DNA of 64,000 bases from the NCBI GenBank assembly GCA_963277665.1, contig OY728120.1, positions 424,706,138-424,770,137 on the forward strand. Direction: 5' to 3'. This DNA comes from Viscum album (Eukaryota > Streptophyta > Magnoliopsida > Santalales > Viscaceae). The position numbers were made by a program, and so were the translations under genes. A model generated the notes under the pieces. The model had not been told where the DNA came from. It was given only the letters and a program-made list of their open reading frames with translations, and made no database searches. Shown here piece by piece: positions 26,101 to 38,095 of the stretch. The number at the start of each line of letters is the position of its first letter. Positions within the stretch are counted from its first letter, which is position 1.

Positions 26101-26806
26101 TCATACAAACTCAAAAAAATTTATTCCCGGCTAACATTCATGTTGGGTACTCATCCAAGAAGAGGATGTCATCACCAACCCAGCATCTTCAACACTGTGT
26201 CTCAAATGTACTGGTCTAGGAGTATTGTCAGAATGGTACCATCTCGAACCAAGAGGTTACTCGATAGACCCTACATATTGAAAGTCCCCGATAATGATCC
26301 AATCAGCAATGATCGATGGTCCATAAGTAAATTGAACCAACCATCATATTTAACCATTTCGAGATCTTATCACTAGAACAAAACAACCAATTCTTCCCTT
26401 ATCTTAGGAAGGTGGATCAAGTGACCATGTATGGACTCATCCAGAAGACACATGGGTCCTTCTAAATGGATCCTTCTAGTAGTATCCTCTTCTAACATCA
26501 CATGAAATTAAACCCTTAGCATGATGAGGGTACCATCCTCAGTAGTCTTTCTCAGGTCGTCCAAGGCTGGTCATGAAAGATGGTCCTTTGGGGGAAGAAA
26601 CCGGTTAACATGAAGAGGGGCCACAACTCTATCTCCTCCAAAGAATCCCACAAATCTAATTTGGTGGAAAACCATGAGCGGACAAATACACCCACCTTCG
26701 TTAATTCAACTAGCTAGCAGAATCACCTAGAATCATCCAAGGAATCCTGCTGTTCAAATTTGGTAGGACACAGTGAGCATGAACATACACATGCCTACAT
26801 CATAAG
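23134..26806. other. Unassigned stretch, possibly 5' LTR or leader of the Tat-like element
   Basis: No convincing coding region. Base composition is less AT-skewed than the array and there is no similarity to the array unit. At about 25070-25220 it shares short phrases in the same order with the repeats at 51841-53110: CATGACATTAAACTACA, then AACTATGTGGGTTTTGATTC, then GGATACATAGGAATCCCAT. That fits a Tat/Ogre long LTR or UTR repeat, but no LTR boundary could be fixed. Confidence 0.35.
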
Positions 26807-27312
26807 TGTATTTCATGCATACATTAAAGAGTGTTTTAATATAATAATTTATGTATTTAATTGATTAATATTTCCATTTTTAGATATAATTGACTTGTTT
26901 TATGTTTTCTGGAAGGAAACAACATATATTTGATAAAGGAATGAAAAGGCTACATTATAGAGAAAAATGATACTTCACATCATGAGAGAAGATCATGGTG
27001 AGACACTGGATTTTTTAGGAAGAATGAAGCTAGAAAACTGGATGAAACACAATTACCCATTGTGTAATTCGATTACACATCATTTCTTCATCAGAGTTTA
27101 AGGCCACCACTATGATAATTTATGAAGTAATACACACTGTGAAACCTAGTTACACGTCATGGGTGCTGATTACACATTGTGAAATGAGTCAAATATTCAA
27201 ATCTATGTACGAGATTCACCTGAATTCATAAATCACAGAGGAAAACTTGGATGTGGATTACTTGATGTGTAATAAAATTACACATTGTGATCATGTTCGA
27301 GAATCAGGAGGC

Positions 27313-27320
27313 TATAAATA
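27313..27320 (+). promoter_or_regulatory. TATA box in LTR-like block
   Basis: GGCTATAAATATGAGG, a good TATA match downstream of the palindrome cluster. Confidence 0.55.
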
Positions 27321-27446
27321 TGAGGCCAAGGCACCACTAAATTCATCCCATTTTGGATCTGGATAGAGATCGAGGAGGGACGAAGCCGAACAAAGGTTCA
27401 CCTACTGCTTCTCCACTTTATGTGGGATTTTTATTTATTATTTTTA

Positions 27447-27475
27447 CACCCACTCTTGGTTAGCATGAGTGGGTG
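27447..27475 (+). other. Perfect 9-bp hairpin
   Basis: CACCCACTC and GAGTGGGTG are exact inverted repeats around an 11-base loop (TTGGTTAGCAT), about 130 bp after the TATA box. They would lie in the transcript leader. The sequence is too AU-poor afterward to call a terminator, so it is more likely an RNA structure or chance. Confidence 0.5.
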
Positions 27476-28148
27476 ATTTATTCATGTTTGGGAATGCATG
27501 ATGAATTGGCATTGAATGTATGATGTATTTTATATTTTAATGTAATTCATGTTGTTATTTCATGTTTTTTCTTTATTTCAATCTATTTACGGATTCTTCT
27601 GGCATGACTATTGTGAGTGGGGTTATGGATATGGTTTAATTTATTTCTCCATTTGAGATGTTACATTATAGGAAATGATTGGATGAAAATATTAATTTTC
27701 GGTCTAGGGTATAGAATTGCACCATGACTATTGGGTGTGTCTCTTCCCTATGTTTAAATTAGGTTTCAGGTTAACCATCCTTTGTCATCTAAAGTACCTA
27801 ACCATGATAAAAGGAGAGTATTTTATGGAATGCATTTATCATGAACATTGAATTCACTAAGGCCAGATTCTGACAACTACATAATTATTAATTAATTATC
27901 TTATACCTTGTAATCTCATGAAAATGGAATCATTGCTTCCCATCACCCATTTTATATTTTATTCTCCCACATTCATCAATAATCCAATGCTCAGTAGTTT
28001 AAATTTATTGAAATTAGTTTAGGTTTATTTTGTTTAATTAATATTTTCACCATCCCTATCTCTATGGGTTCATCCTTGGATTTTAATATCCTATACTACC
28101 TTGTAGTTGATTAGTTTGTTTGTCTCGTTTTTTTAATTTCTAAATTTG

Positions 28149-31100
28149 ATAAGCCATTGGGAATTAATGACGCATGTAAGGATATCACTACACCAACCAA
28201 GCATGCTAGAATATGTGTTTAGAAACATTTGAAGATTCCTATCGATATAATTAGGAAGAAAACCATAAGAAGGTGCACACACCTACCTATATTTATCAAG
28301 TCTACCAACATACTCATGTAGAAACACCCAGAGAAGTCAGTTGGAAAGTCCTGAAGAAAAATGGAGGGATGACCCAACTGTATCCACTGGCAGGAAATGG
28401 AGGATAAGAGTTGAAACATACCCTTTCTTCATATGAGTAATGGAAATATATCCATGTTCCATTTTCTAAATTCACTAAGAATATCTTGAAAATGGTGAAA
28501 GGGTAGATGAAAATATATACCCACATACTATAGACCTTCCAGGACATCATAATAGAAACAACAGAAGTGATAGAGGGGTGGACACACAATTCTTTCCCCA
28601 TATGTGGGTGTCTCATCATCATGTCACCTTGGGGCATACACATACCTCTTCTCCCATATAGGAGGTTCTTGGGCAAAACTCCCCCACAATATATGGATAT
28701 TTGGGTACAGAACATACTCGTGTTCTAATAAGAGATAATTGCCCTATCATAATGGAAACTCTATGTTAGGTAACCCCCCCCCTCCAAATTCCCAAAAGCC
28801 TTTTTGTAAATTCCAATAATAACACAGGAACTATTCAAGTTAGCTTTCATACCTGAAAATAAATTTCCATAGCGAGTAGCCCCAGTCTCTTTAAAGAAGG
28901 AATCCAAAAAGAAGCCTCACTATAGAAAACTGGAAAATAAAGAGTTGATTCATGATCCCTCTCTACTTAATGCTTTATTTATTAAAGCCCTAATAAATTT
29001 ATCTCTAGAATCTTAGGATCCTACTCTCCTGTAACCAAATTACTAGAGTAGTATAAATAATTCTGAAGGTCTTCCTTGAACCCTTCACCATGAAGTTTTT
29101 CTTTATGTCCATAATCTAATTGATCTTGAGATCCCATCTCCCAATGATAGTCATGGTATCCCCCCATGTGGATAGAAGATCATAGAGTAATAGGGTCTTC
29201 CCCTTATTGTAATCAACCATGGTAGTCCTCTCCATGATGTAATTTTCTATGATAGTTCTCTCTAAAGTAGTGTCCCATTTGATCAAAAATATCTTCTCCT
29301 TGCCGATTTAATGATGAGAAAGAACTCCTACCATGAGCCACTTGGGAAAATAAGGCCAATCATGTCTAATTCCTTGTCATTGAAAAGTACGATCCTTTCA
29401 CATCTAGAAGACATCCCAAGGCAACAGTCATTCATTAAAACCAACTTGGATCACCTTTCTTCCAATATGGTAGAGAAAGTACCTACCAATGTTGTTGTTT
29501 TTTATAAAGAAGTGGAAAAACTTCAACTTTGGTTAGACCAAGTTGAGGAACCACAAGAAAAAGATTAATAAGACACGCTAAACATGAGAAAACATTCATT
29601 TAAAGATGAAATATCTGTCATGTTCTATCCTTTAGCCACGCCTCAATACAGTATTCTAGTGGTTTTGTCAGAAGATTGTGTGCACAACATCTTCCTCAAT
29701 ATATGTAACACTCTTGTACACTTGAGAGAAAAAGTATTACCTTACTATGAGTATCAAAGTCACATCAATGTAATATAATGGATGCAATTCCAAATTTACT
29801 TGTTGGATATCTTGGATTCATGAAATCCAAAGTTTGGAAAACAATAAGGGCCCCTTCAATGTGCATGCCTCAGTATGTTAAGAAGTTTTTGAAAAATGAT
29901 CATTGATACCCCATATGGTGGTCAGATCAGTGGTTGGGGAAAACCCGAAGTGTTACATTTCACTTTTCTCCTGAACCAGTAAAGCCTTCTAAAAGTGGTA
30001 TCATGAAATATCATAGGTTCATACCAGCCTCAAAAAATGGAATCTATTCACAATTGATGATATGCTCTATAAAAAATGGCCTCGAACGACTCTCGCCAAC
30101 ATCGGGCCATAAGAGAGTAGGCTATTGAAATACTTTTTCTTTAGGAATAAAAATGTATTGAGAAAGCATCCCACTTAATGGAAGTTAGTTTTATGATAGT
30201 AAAATTTTTTAAAATGGATCAATGATCTTTAGATGTTGGTAATTTAGGTGAATATGAAATGATACACCCATCCAGTTTTTGAAAAAAAAACTATAAAACC
30301 AAAATATAGTGGTGGAAGTAGCAGCCACGAAAATACAAGATCAACCCTAACCCATAGGGTTGGGGAGTTTTAACACAACCATCAAGGTCCTTAAATGAGA
30401 CTCAAAGAGTTTTTAATGTTCAATGATAACAATCCCATCCCTTAGGGCTGGTGATTGTTCACCTCAGCAACATCTTCCTCAATAAAAGATAGTTTTCTCC
30501 CGATTAGGGGGAAGTCCATAGAACAAATCATCCCAATTGGTATCATATCATGATTCGATATCCTCATTAGAAATTCACATGAATGAACTGTCTAGAGATT
30601 CCATTTGGATTAATCTCTTCCAAATAGATCCTAGACAATCAATGAAATAGAGGAAAATACTTCATGCAGGGAGTAGAAAAGGGAAGTCTCACAGAGACAT
30701 TGATAAAATACATCTAAGGCCTTATGTGTCATTGATTTTCATTAACACTACCCTCGAATACCCTGAAGAAAAAGATACAAGTACATAGGAGCAATATGAG
30801 TAATTTTCATTTCATATTATGGTTCACTCTAAAAAAACTAAAGGAGTTATACATACCTAAAAACAAAGGCTCACCCTGAATCTGGTAATTCCTTTAATAA
30901 CTCTACAACTACCTCCTTATAGAGAACCCAACAAAGAGAAGGGATAAGGTATGTTTTTGTGTCCCCTAATCCTTGAAAAAGTTGGAGCCCTCATACTTGA
31001 GGAAATATTTTCTCAATAAGGATATGATATAAATTATTTTATGAAACTCAATGTAGAACTACTATGAGGAATCCTTCCAACTGGATATGTTCTGCAAGAA

Positions 31101-31299
31101 GATCCTCAACTCACACTCCCAACTGGTGTACCTCAAAAAAGATGGTTCACTGAAGTTACTAAAGTGGATATGGAATATTTGATCAATGTAGAAAACCAAT
31201 AACCAATATAATTAGACCACAAATAACTAGATCGGTAGTTACCTTCATTCATTAGACAATCAGAATAGGTCTAGGTGTATGATTATAGGATTTCCCTTA
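28149..31299. other. Unassigned leader region of the Tat-like element
   Basis: Nothing recognisable. A clean 85-codon frame lies at 29311-29568 and shorter ones around 29584-30128 read in the same direction as gag. They could be remains of an ORF upstream of gag, as Ogre elements have, but I see no family motif. A run of nine C residues is at about 28773-28781. Confidence 0.3.
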
Positions 31300-33016
31300 T
31301 AGGCTACCCATGGTAGATACCAGCAGTGCCCCCAGAAATAGACCTATTGAATGTTGGACCTATTCAAGATCATGAACATCTAGACATTACTCAAGGTATC
31401 ATGAATATTATTGAGTCTCTAATAGATTTATTATAATCCATGGAGGAATATCATGTGCCGGTAGCCGGAAACAAACCTTACCATGAATGGTTTGATCTGA
31501 ATCTTCCCCCACCTAACTTTGGGAACCCTATATTTCCAATTTTCAAGGTCATGGGAGACACAGAGCAGCATATAACACATTTTGTGTCATGATATGATCC
31601 CATGATGGGGACCCTATAACAATAAGAGATTTTGAAACTCAGGTTCTTTGTGCATTTACTGCAGGGACTATCCATTGGGTGATACAATATCTTTCCATAT
31701 TCATCAATTACAGGGTGGGAAGATCTATGTTGGATGTTTCTCTTCTAATTTAGCTCAAAATTATGGAACAAAATAGTCATTGACATCTCAAACTAAAAAT
31801 AGTGGTAGAATGATATATTCTCTTATTTCTTTGCTCGGTGTAAAGGTTTATAATACTCCTTAATCCTACATAATTCTCAAGAATACTTGTTTCCCATTTT
31901 TATAGTGAATCTTGATGATGAGTTGTGCATAGTACTCATCCCTATGAAATATAGAGGATGATTTTGGGACCTTTTCATGATATCCCAAATAGTGGAATAC
32001 TCCATAACATAAACCAAGGCTAAGTCTCAAGTAATTCCATCAGATCAAGGAAAGAGAATAAGGAAAGTATAGGCAACCATTATTACACTTAAGCAAACCC
32101 TTACACCCACACCCACTTTGAAGCCTACACTATATCATCAATTTTCACCTCCGGAGCATAAAAAACAATTCCCACCTCATCAGGATGATCAAATAGAGCA
32201 GTGGAGACAACATTTTTAGAAGATTAAGAATAATTTTTATTCTTTCTAAAATGATAAATTCCCTAGATACTTTATCTCAGCATTGGAGAACAACTTGATC
32301 AAGTTTCCAAATCTGAGTAAGACTATATAGGAAGGTGATTATGATATCTTGAACTATTTATATTTCCATAGATCATTGGGGAATAACATCCATGAATTTT
32401 TTTTCAAAGACATCTTACAGAATATGGTGGACTCTAGGAAAGAAATGATATGAAAGGCACCAACACAAGTGGCATGTGTTTCTTCCACTAATTCGAAGGA
32501 GATGAATGAATGGAAGGAAGTTAACAGAAAGGTTACATAGATTTTCAATGATTGTATGGTCAAAATAATGATCATCCAGACTCATGATATCAACTTATCA
32601 TAATTTCTACAATCAATTATTCCCCTATCCAATTTTATTATAACACAACTACCTCTATTGGAAACTCAGACTTTTGAAATACATTCTTCGAAAAAACAAC
32701 ATGGATGGAAGAGAAATAAGAATACATAGGAAGATCAAACTATGAAAAGGACAAATATTTCTTTGACTTTAGCGAAATCCCGCCATACAGTTCCAAAAGC
32801 ACAATAACCGACCTGTTAAACGGTACAACAAGAGTTGACTCGCCAGATAGAATCACCATCAGACGAGTATTTGATCTTCAGTTACATTAATGGTATTCAC
32901 TTAATGGATCCCTTCTTGGATTATGAGTTTTATTATAAACCTAAATTACTGAAACATGATGTATAGCTATGGGAATAGGTCATCCTAGTCAATGATACAT
33001 GAGAAGACATGAACAT
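31300..33016 (+). pseudogene. Tat-like gag (broken)
   Basis: The core of the gag domain is recognisable at about 31500-31760. A stretch like F-G-N-P-I-F...GDTEQHITHF is followed by an L-x-L-R-F-F...L-L-Q-G-L-S-I-G segment and a SITGWEDL block. This is the order seen in plant retrotransposon gag proteins (GDP..H...F, then leucine-rich region, then W-x-x-L). Many stops and at least two frameshifts are present. Its 3' end is cut by the solo LTR at 33017. Confidence 0.6.
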
Positions 33017-35762
33017 TATAAGGACCCAACCTTATTACATAAATAATCTTGAATTTAGTCAAGAAAACACTTCTTTTAAATTGAGGATCTTTTTAAGTTT
33101 GTATATTTAGTGAATTGGGACATAATACACTCATAACATTCAAATTTTTATAGAGTGGATACCATAAAAATAGTTTCCATTTTTTTCAAAATTTAAAACA
33201 TTAAAACTTAAAACATGATTCCTTGACAATTCTTCAACATTTAACATGGCTTCCTTATTTTTCTTACACATCCATTAACCTATTAAAGTCATATAAAACA
33301 TGGTATGAGCACAAACAACTCATTAAGGGATATAAAAATAAGTAAATAACACAATAGTCCATGAATACTTGTAACATATGAAATCATTTTCAAAAGACAT
33401 ACTTATCACCTGTATATGTATACTTACTTTGTGAAACATGAGATTTACACAATACCTAAGTACATAAGTATAACCATAAATTTATCTTGGATAATTACTT
33501 ACATAATCTTGTAACCCTCTCGGCTACCTTATAATTCGTAACCCTCACGGCTACCTTACAATTTGTGTAACCATTGCAGTTACACTTGGAGTAACCATAC
33601 GGTCGACCTCCAACTTACACATACCCAATGCATTGGAGGGATATATAGGTCCCACCCTTCATCATAAACAATTCCCAAGAACCAAAACATAATCATACAA
33701 CATTAATAATAGCATAAAAACATTGCTTTTGAATTTTATATAATAGAATTTTAAAAGAGGATTTTAAAAGAAAACCCCCTTACATAAATCATATGATTGA
33801 AGCGAGACTTAATAGAGTGGATGGAATATGTATATACATTGTATTCAACATTATATAAGAAAAACCCATCACACAATAAATATTAATACCACATAAATAA
33901 CTAAGTAGAAGGTTAACCCAAAGGATGGAAATCTGGTTTAGAATTCCCTTACCTCAGGCTTGTCTTATTTCAAAATTGTTAAAAATTCCTTTATAATGGT
34001 TAAAATAGTGTTATTAGAATTTTAAAAAAAACATTTTCATGTTTATAACATCTTATATGATCATTTAATAACCTCATTTCACCCCATAATTGTTAGTATT
34101 TTGTTCCTTGTACTATTTTGGGTGAGTTCTTTACATGATTTCCATGATTGGTTCATGATGGATGTTCTTGCTGATTGGAAGTGAAACTCCAAAATTAGAA
34201 TGGGAAGGTATTTACATATTTCCAGTACCATAATTTATACCATTTATCATTTTCATGTTTTATAGGAGTATGATTCATAAGTTAAAAAATTAATGATGTT
34301 CGTTTAGATCATTTTAGTGGTTCTTTGATAATAACAACCTCATTTTGTCTTATAAATTAAAATTAGGAGTAAAAAATAATTACATAACCATGTATAAGAC
34401 ATAATACATATATTATAACCAGGTTAAACCATAGAAATGGTTTCATGACCATACTTGAAATAATTAATTGAAATTGAAATCACATCATCCACGATGTTAG
34501 TAATTTGACACGTCACGGACAATGTTTTAATTCCTTGAATAAGTGGGGGAGGAAAAAAATAATGATGATGAATTTTCCATGAACATTAGAACATCTAGAA
34601 TATACATGATTTCTGGATATTTCCTACCTCTTGTGTAAGAATATATGAAGAAAGAATAATAAAATAAAGGAACTCAAAATAAAATAATAATTGATAAATC
34701 CCTACAAAAATCCGGCAGCTTAACGGCTATGCAACATGGTTTTAGAAAACATTAAAAAGAGAGTGGAAAAGGGTAAAACATCCAGAAATGAATCATAATA
34801 CATAATATATCAATAATAAGAAGTAAATAAGAACATGGTATGGAAACATTAAAGTTATACCACATAAAAAAGAACTTGAATGGAAAAAGAATGAAATTGA
34901 GAATTTTCTTACCCTGTAGAGTAACTCTTAGAACATGAAGTTTGGGATCTTGGGGGCTTGAGGGAACCTTGGGAGGAATTATAGGGAGGTAAAGAGTCTA
35001 TATATTCGTTTATAAGGAGTTTGGAAGGATTTTAATGAAGTAACGGGTTGGTATTTATAGCAAAATGAGGGATTATTTTAATAATTTTCAAGGGACACCT
35101 CATTAGTGGTATTCACAAAACCATGGGCTTGCCATTGGTATTTTCCCATGGTATAAGCCTCCTGGGACACCTCATAACCTATTTTACTATAAAAAAGTCG
35201 ACCATATTTTTTACATCATTATTATATCATTAATGATGTCATCAACACACCGAAACTCAAAACTGTATTTTTACTATTCGTGGAAAAATCAAATATTTTA
35301 GAAAAATCCCCAAAATTCACCCTAACCATTTTTTAACGTTTAGAATTAAAAAATGAAGTCCATTTTTTAAAGTAATTTTCTAAATAGTTTTAATTTAATT
35401 TTTAAATAAAATCATACTTAATTCAAAAATTAATAATTTAAAAACTATAATTGTTTTTATTTAACATTGAAAAATTAATCAAGATGTCATTATCTTAAAG
35501 ACTTGAGAAAATAAAATAATAATACAATTCACTATTCATTAGGGTCATATTAGAATTCATAAGGGAATTTTTCTATTCACCAAAAAACAAGTTTGTTCCA
35601 AAAGACTCCAAATAACATAATGAACGCAATTGTAGATGACCATTTTTCAAAATTCAAAACATAGAAGCAGTAAAATTATATTTAAAGGATAATTATAAAT
35701 ATCTAATTTAAACAAAATTTCAAGCATTTAAATTTATTTTTAGAAAACCTTGGGGTGTTACA
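33017..35762 (-). repeat. Solo LTR, Tekay-like, inserted in the Tat element
   Basis: Read on the minus strand, it begins TGTAACACCCCAAGG at 35762 and ends GGGTCCTTATA at 33017, 2746 bp. It shares internal phrases with the chromovirus LTRs (for example AATGGTTAGGGTGAATTTT and TTTGAATTTTGAAAAATGG), so it belongs to a related family. Flanking 5-mers are AACAT on the left (33012-33016) and GACAT on the right (35763-35767), a target duplication with one mismatch. A minus-strand TATA box (TATAAATA) lies at 35052-35059. No internal sequence remains, as after LTR-LTR recombination. Confidence 0.82.
35052..35059 (-). promoter_or_regulatory. TATA box of the solo LTR
   Basis: On the minus strand it reads CTATAAATACC, in the middle of the LTR. 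Confidence 0.55.
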
Positions 35763-36760
35763 GACATGCTACGAGTCGCTACTCTAATTTCATCTCTACT
35801 TGAACCATCTTTACAGCCGAAACTCATGGGAGATATATTCAGTAATCTTAGTGGCAGAAAGTATTTTCCCACAGACATGCTAGGGTATTCTATGACATGA
35901 TCGTCCTGGATTATTTTATAGAGGATAATTCATCACCTAATTAACCTTAGTGTGAAAATAAACCCAGTGGACCTAATCTACCTAGATCAGAGGCACCTTC
36001 AGCTCCTATTCCAAGGGACGATTCATCCACATCAAGCACTTTGGTTCCTAAAGCTCCTACAAAAGAGTGTCCCCATGATATGAAGTTTCAACTTCCAGAA
36101 CATAATTAAGATATTTTTAATCAATTATCCCTAGTACCATCCATGTTTTCAAGCTTGGATGCCTTGTGCCTATCAAAATACCTCTGGGAAGAACTCATAG
36201 AGGTCTTGTCAAGCCCTCATGAATTTGAAGTTTACATTATTGATGCTGATGTATATCGGGCAAAGAATGATCTTGTGAAATGACACATGATCATATATTT
36301 CATAGACTTGGATGATGATGGAATTATATAGGAATATATCAAACCCTTTTATATATCTGGAAGGATAAATGACATTGATATCTAGTGATCCTTTATTGAT
36401 AATGGCTCAAGATTCAACCTAATTTTTATCTGAAAACTTCATCAAATGGGTTTCAAAGAATATCACTTGTCCCCATACACTTTAATTTTATAGGTTTATA
36501 ACAAGAATGAGAAAAATCCTCTTAGAGAAATAAAACTGGAGACTCTGTTTGGGGATCTCATTTATGACTCATAACTCATGGTTGTTCGACAGCATACTGC
36601 ATCCAACATTATGTTGGGAATACCTTGGCTACATCACCATTAAGATATCCCCTCATCATACCACTAATTCCTCAAATATTGTATGAATGGCCAGATTGGT
36701 ACATTTAATAGTGATAAATAACTATTTAAATCCTAATAATCACAAAAACAATTAACACAT
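35763..36760 (+). pseudogene. Tat-like protease region (broken)
   Basis: About 36110-36290 matches the gag-protease linker of Tat elements. The aspartic protease follows, with FIDNGSRFNLI (active-site D-N-G, as in the Tat-type VDNGSS; about 36392) and a later IMLGIPWLHHH block (about 36611, counterpart of LLLGRPWIH). Stops interrupt the frame at several places. The 5' border is the solo LTR duplication. Confidence 0.72.
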
Positions 36761-37479
36761 TATTCTACTACATGAAATAGAAATAGTCTGTGATTGATGA
36801 TGTTGCTCGAATAAATGCCTTGAATGGTCTAGAGATGATTTTGGATAATCCATTCAAGTATATCAGTTTTTAGTATGTGTATCCCATTAAACAAATAAAA
36901 TATTTGGGTCCAAATTAGATCACACGTTCAGTAAATTTTATGATTTCATTCATGAAAACTGAACACGGTATCACTGGAGAAGTTTTAAACTCTCCAAGAA
37001 GTAGTGAAATCCTATATGAAAATGATTTCCTTCTATCCCTTAAGCTTTAAAAAATCAATTTTCCATCATCTAGGATGGAATAATATTTCAGGAAAATCAT
37101 AAAAAATGAAGACTCTCATTCTTAGTCCTTTATCTCCCCTTCAATGCTCCAAAAAGGCTAGGCACCATTAATCAAGTCAGAAGTAGTTTCTTCATATTCC
37201 AAATGTCCAAATATCAAATCCTCTCCTAACTATGTGAAGCATTCTTCATCACCTACTTCCCATGTAGAGGAAGAATAAATAAATCACGAGGGAGAGGAAG
37301 AGGAGGAAGACCTTGGGGATTCCCCTCCAGCATTTTAGGATGGTGGCTCCACCACTTTTGACAAGATCAAAGAAATAAATCTAGTCCATATGAAGATCCA
37401 TGACCTACTTTGATCAGTGCATCCATGACTTTCAAAGAACAAGTGTTATATGTCTCCTTACTAGAGCAACACCAGGATG
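36761..37479 (+). other. Protease-RT linker of the Tat-like element
   Basis: A degenerate spacer between protease and reverse transcriptase. It includes a Glu-rich stretch near 37265-37320 (GAGGAAGA repeats), common in this linker in Tat elements. No open frame of length is present. Confidence 0.5.
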
Positions 37480-38095
37480 TGTTCACCTGGAATTAAACAT
37501 AGATTTCAAGACATGATCCCGATGTGGCCACCCGCTATTTTGGATTTCTAGAAGACGGATGAGGATACAAAAAGGTAGCCAGAATGACACACCTGACGTA
37601 CACCTCAAAAATTGAGGTTGAAGTGGAAAAACTCATCAAGGCTGACTTCAAATGGGAATTTTAGTATCTGAAATGGATTTCCAATATCTTCCTAGTAAAT
37701 AAGAAAAATTGGTAAATCAGGGTCTACATCGACTTCAAATATCTCAATCGGCACTGTACGAAATATGAATTCCCACTTCCAATCATAGAAATACTGATTG
37801 ATGTGATGGTTGGTTATAAATAACTATACTTCATGCATGTCTATTTAGGGTATAACCAAATTTAGATGTCTCCAAAAGATGAATAATTCACCACCTTCAA
37901 GGCCCCCTAGGGAGTATTCTGTTATTGGGCAATTACCTTTGGAATGAATAATGCTAGTGCCAAATACCAAAATTCCATGCACCACGTCTTCAAACCCTTC
38001 TTGGGTAATTTTGTCGAATTTTTTGATGATGATCTTGTGGTTAATACCTGATAACGTTCTAACAACTTAGATAATCTTGACAACATCTTCCATAA
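37480..38095 (+). pseudogene. Tat-like reverse transcriptase, N-terminal part (interrupted)
   Basis: Recognisable RT blocks in order are: a V-E-K-L-I-K-A-D-F segment; the R-V-Y-I-D-F-K-Y-L-N-R block (about 37720); Y-E-F-P-L-P-I; GYNQI (about 37850); an F-K-A-P-x-G-V-F-C-Y-W block; N-N-A-S-A-K-Y-Q; and the catalytic region FFDDDLVVNT (about 38019), where Y-I-D-D is expected. In-frame stops show it is dead. At 38095 the chromovirus interrupts it, and the frame continues at 48703. Confidence 0.82.

Larger units (their letters stand above)
26807..28148 (+). repeat. Solo-LTR-like block (gypsy type)
   Basis: About 1.34 kb resembling a gypsy LTR. It has a promoter with a TATA box (27313-27320) preceded by repeated palindromic TGTGTAAT/ATTACACA motifs, then a hairpin, a T-rich region, and an end reminiscent of Athila/Tat LTR ends (CCATCCCTATCTCTATGGG near 28050). 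A 5-bp ATAAG occurs on both sides (26802-26806 and 28149-28153), which would be a target duplication if these are the ends. The 5' end is TG, but the 3' end reads TTTG rather than CA, so the boundary is uncertain. Confidence 0.45.

Noticed and set aside
28140..28175. Primer-binding site after the LTR-like block
   Set aside because: The sequence after 28148 (ATAAGCCATTGGGAATTAATG) does not match a tRNA complement well, so the block is called solo.
28314..28715. A 133-codon minus-strand frame
   Set aside because: No domain-like pattern, composition is as for random translation, and it runs against the direction of the surrounding element.
28773..28781. Run of nine C residues as a purine tract on the minus strand
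   Set aside because: No LTR start lies beside it.
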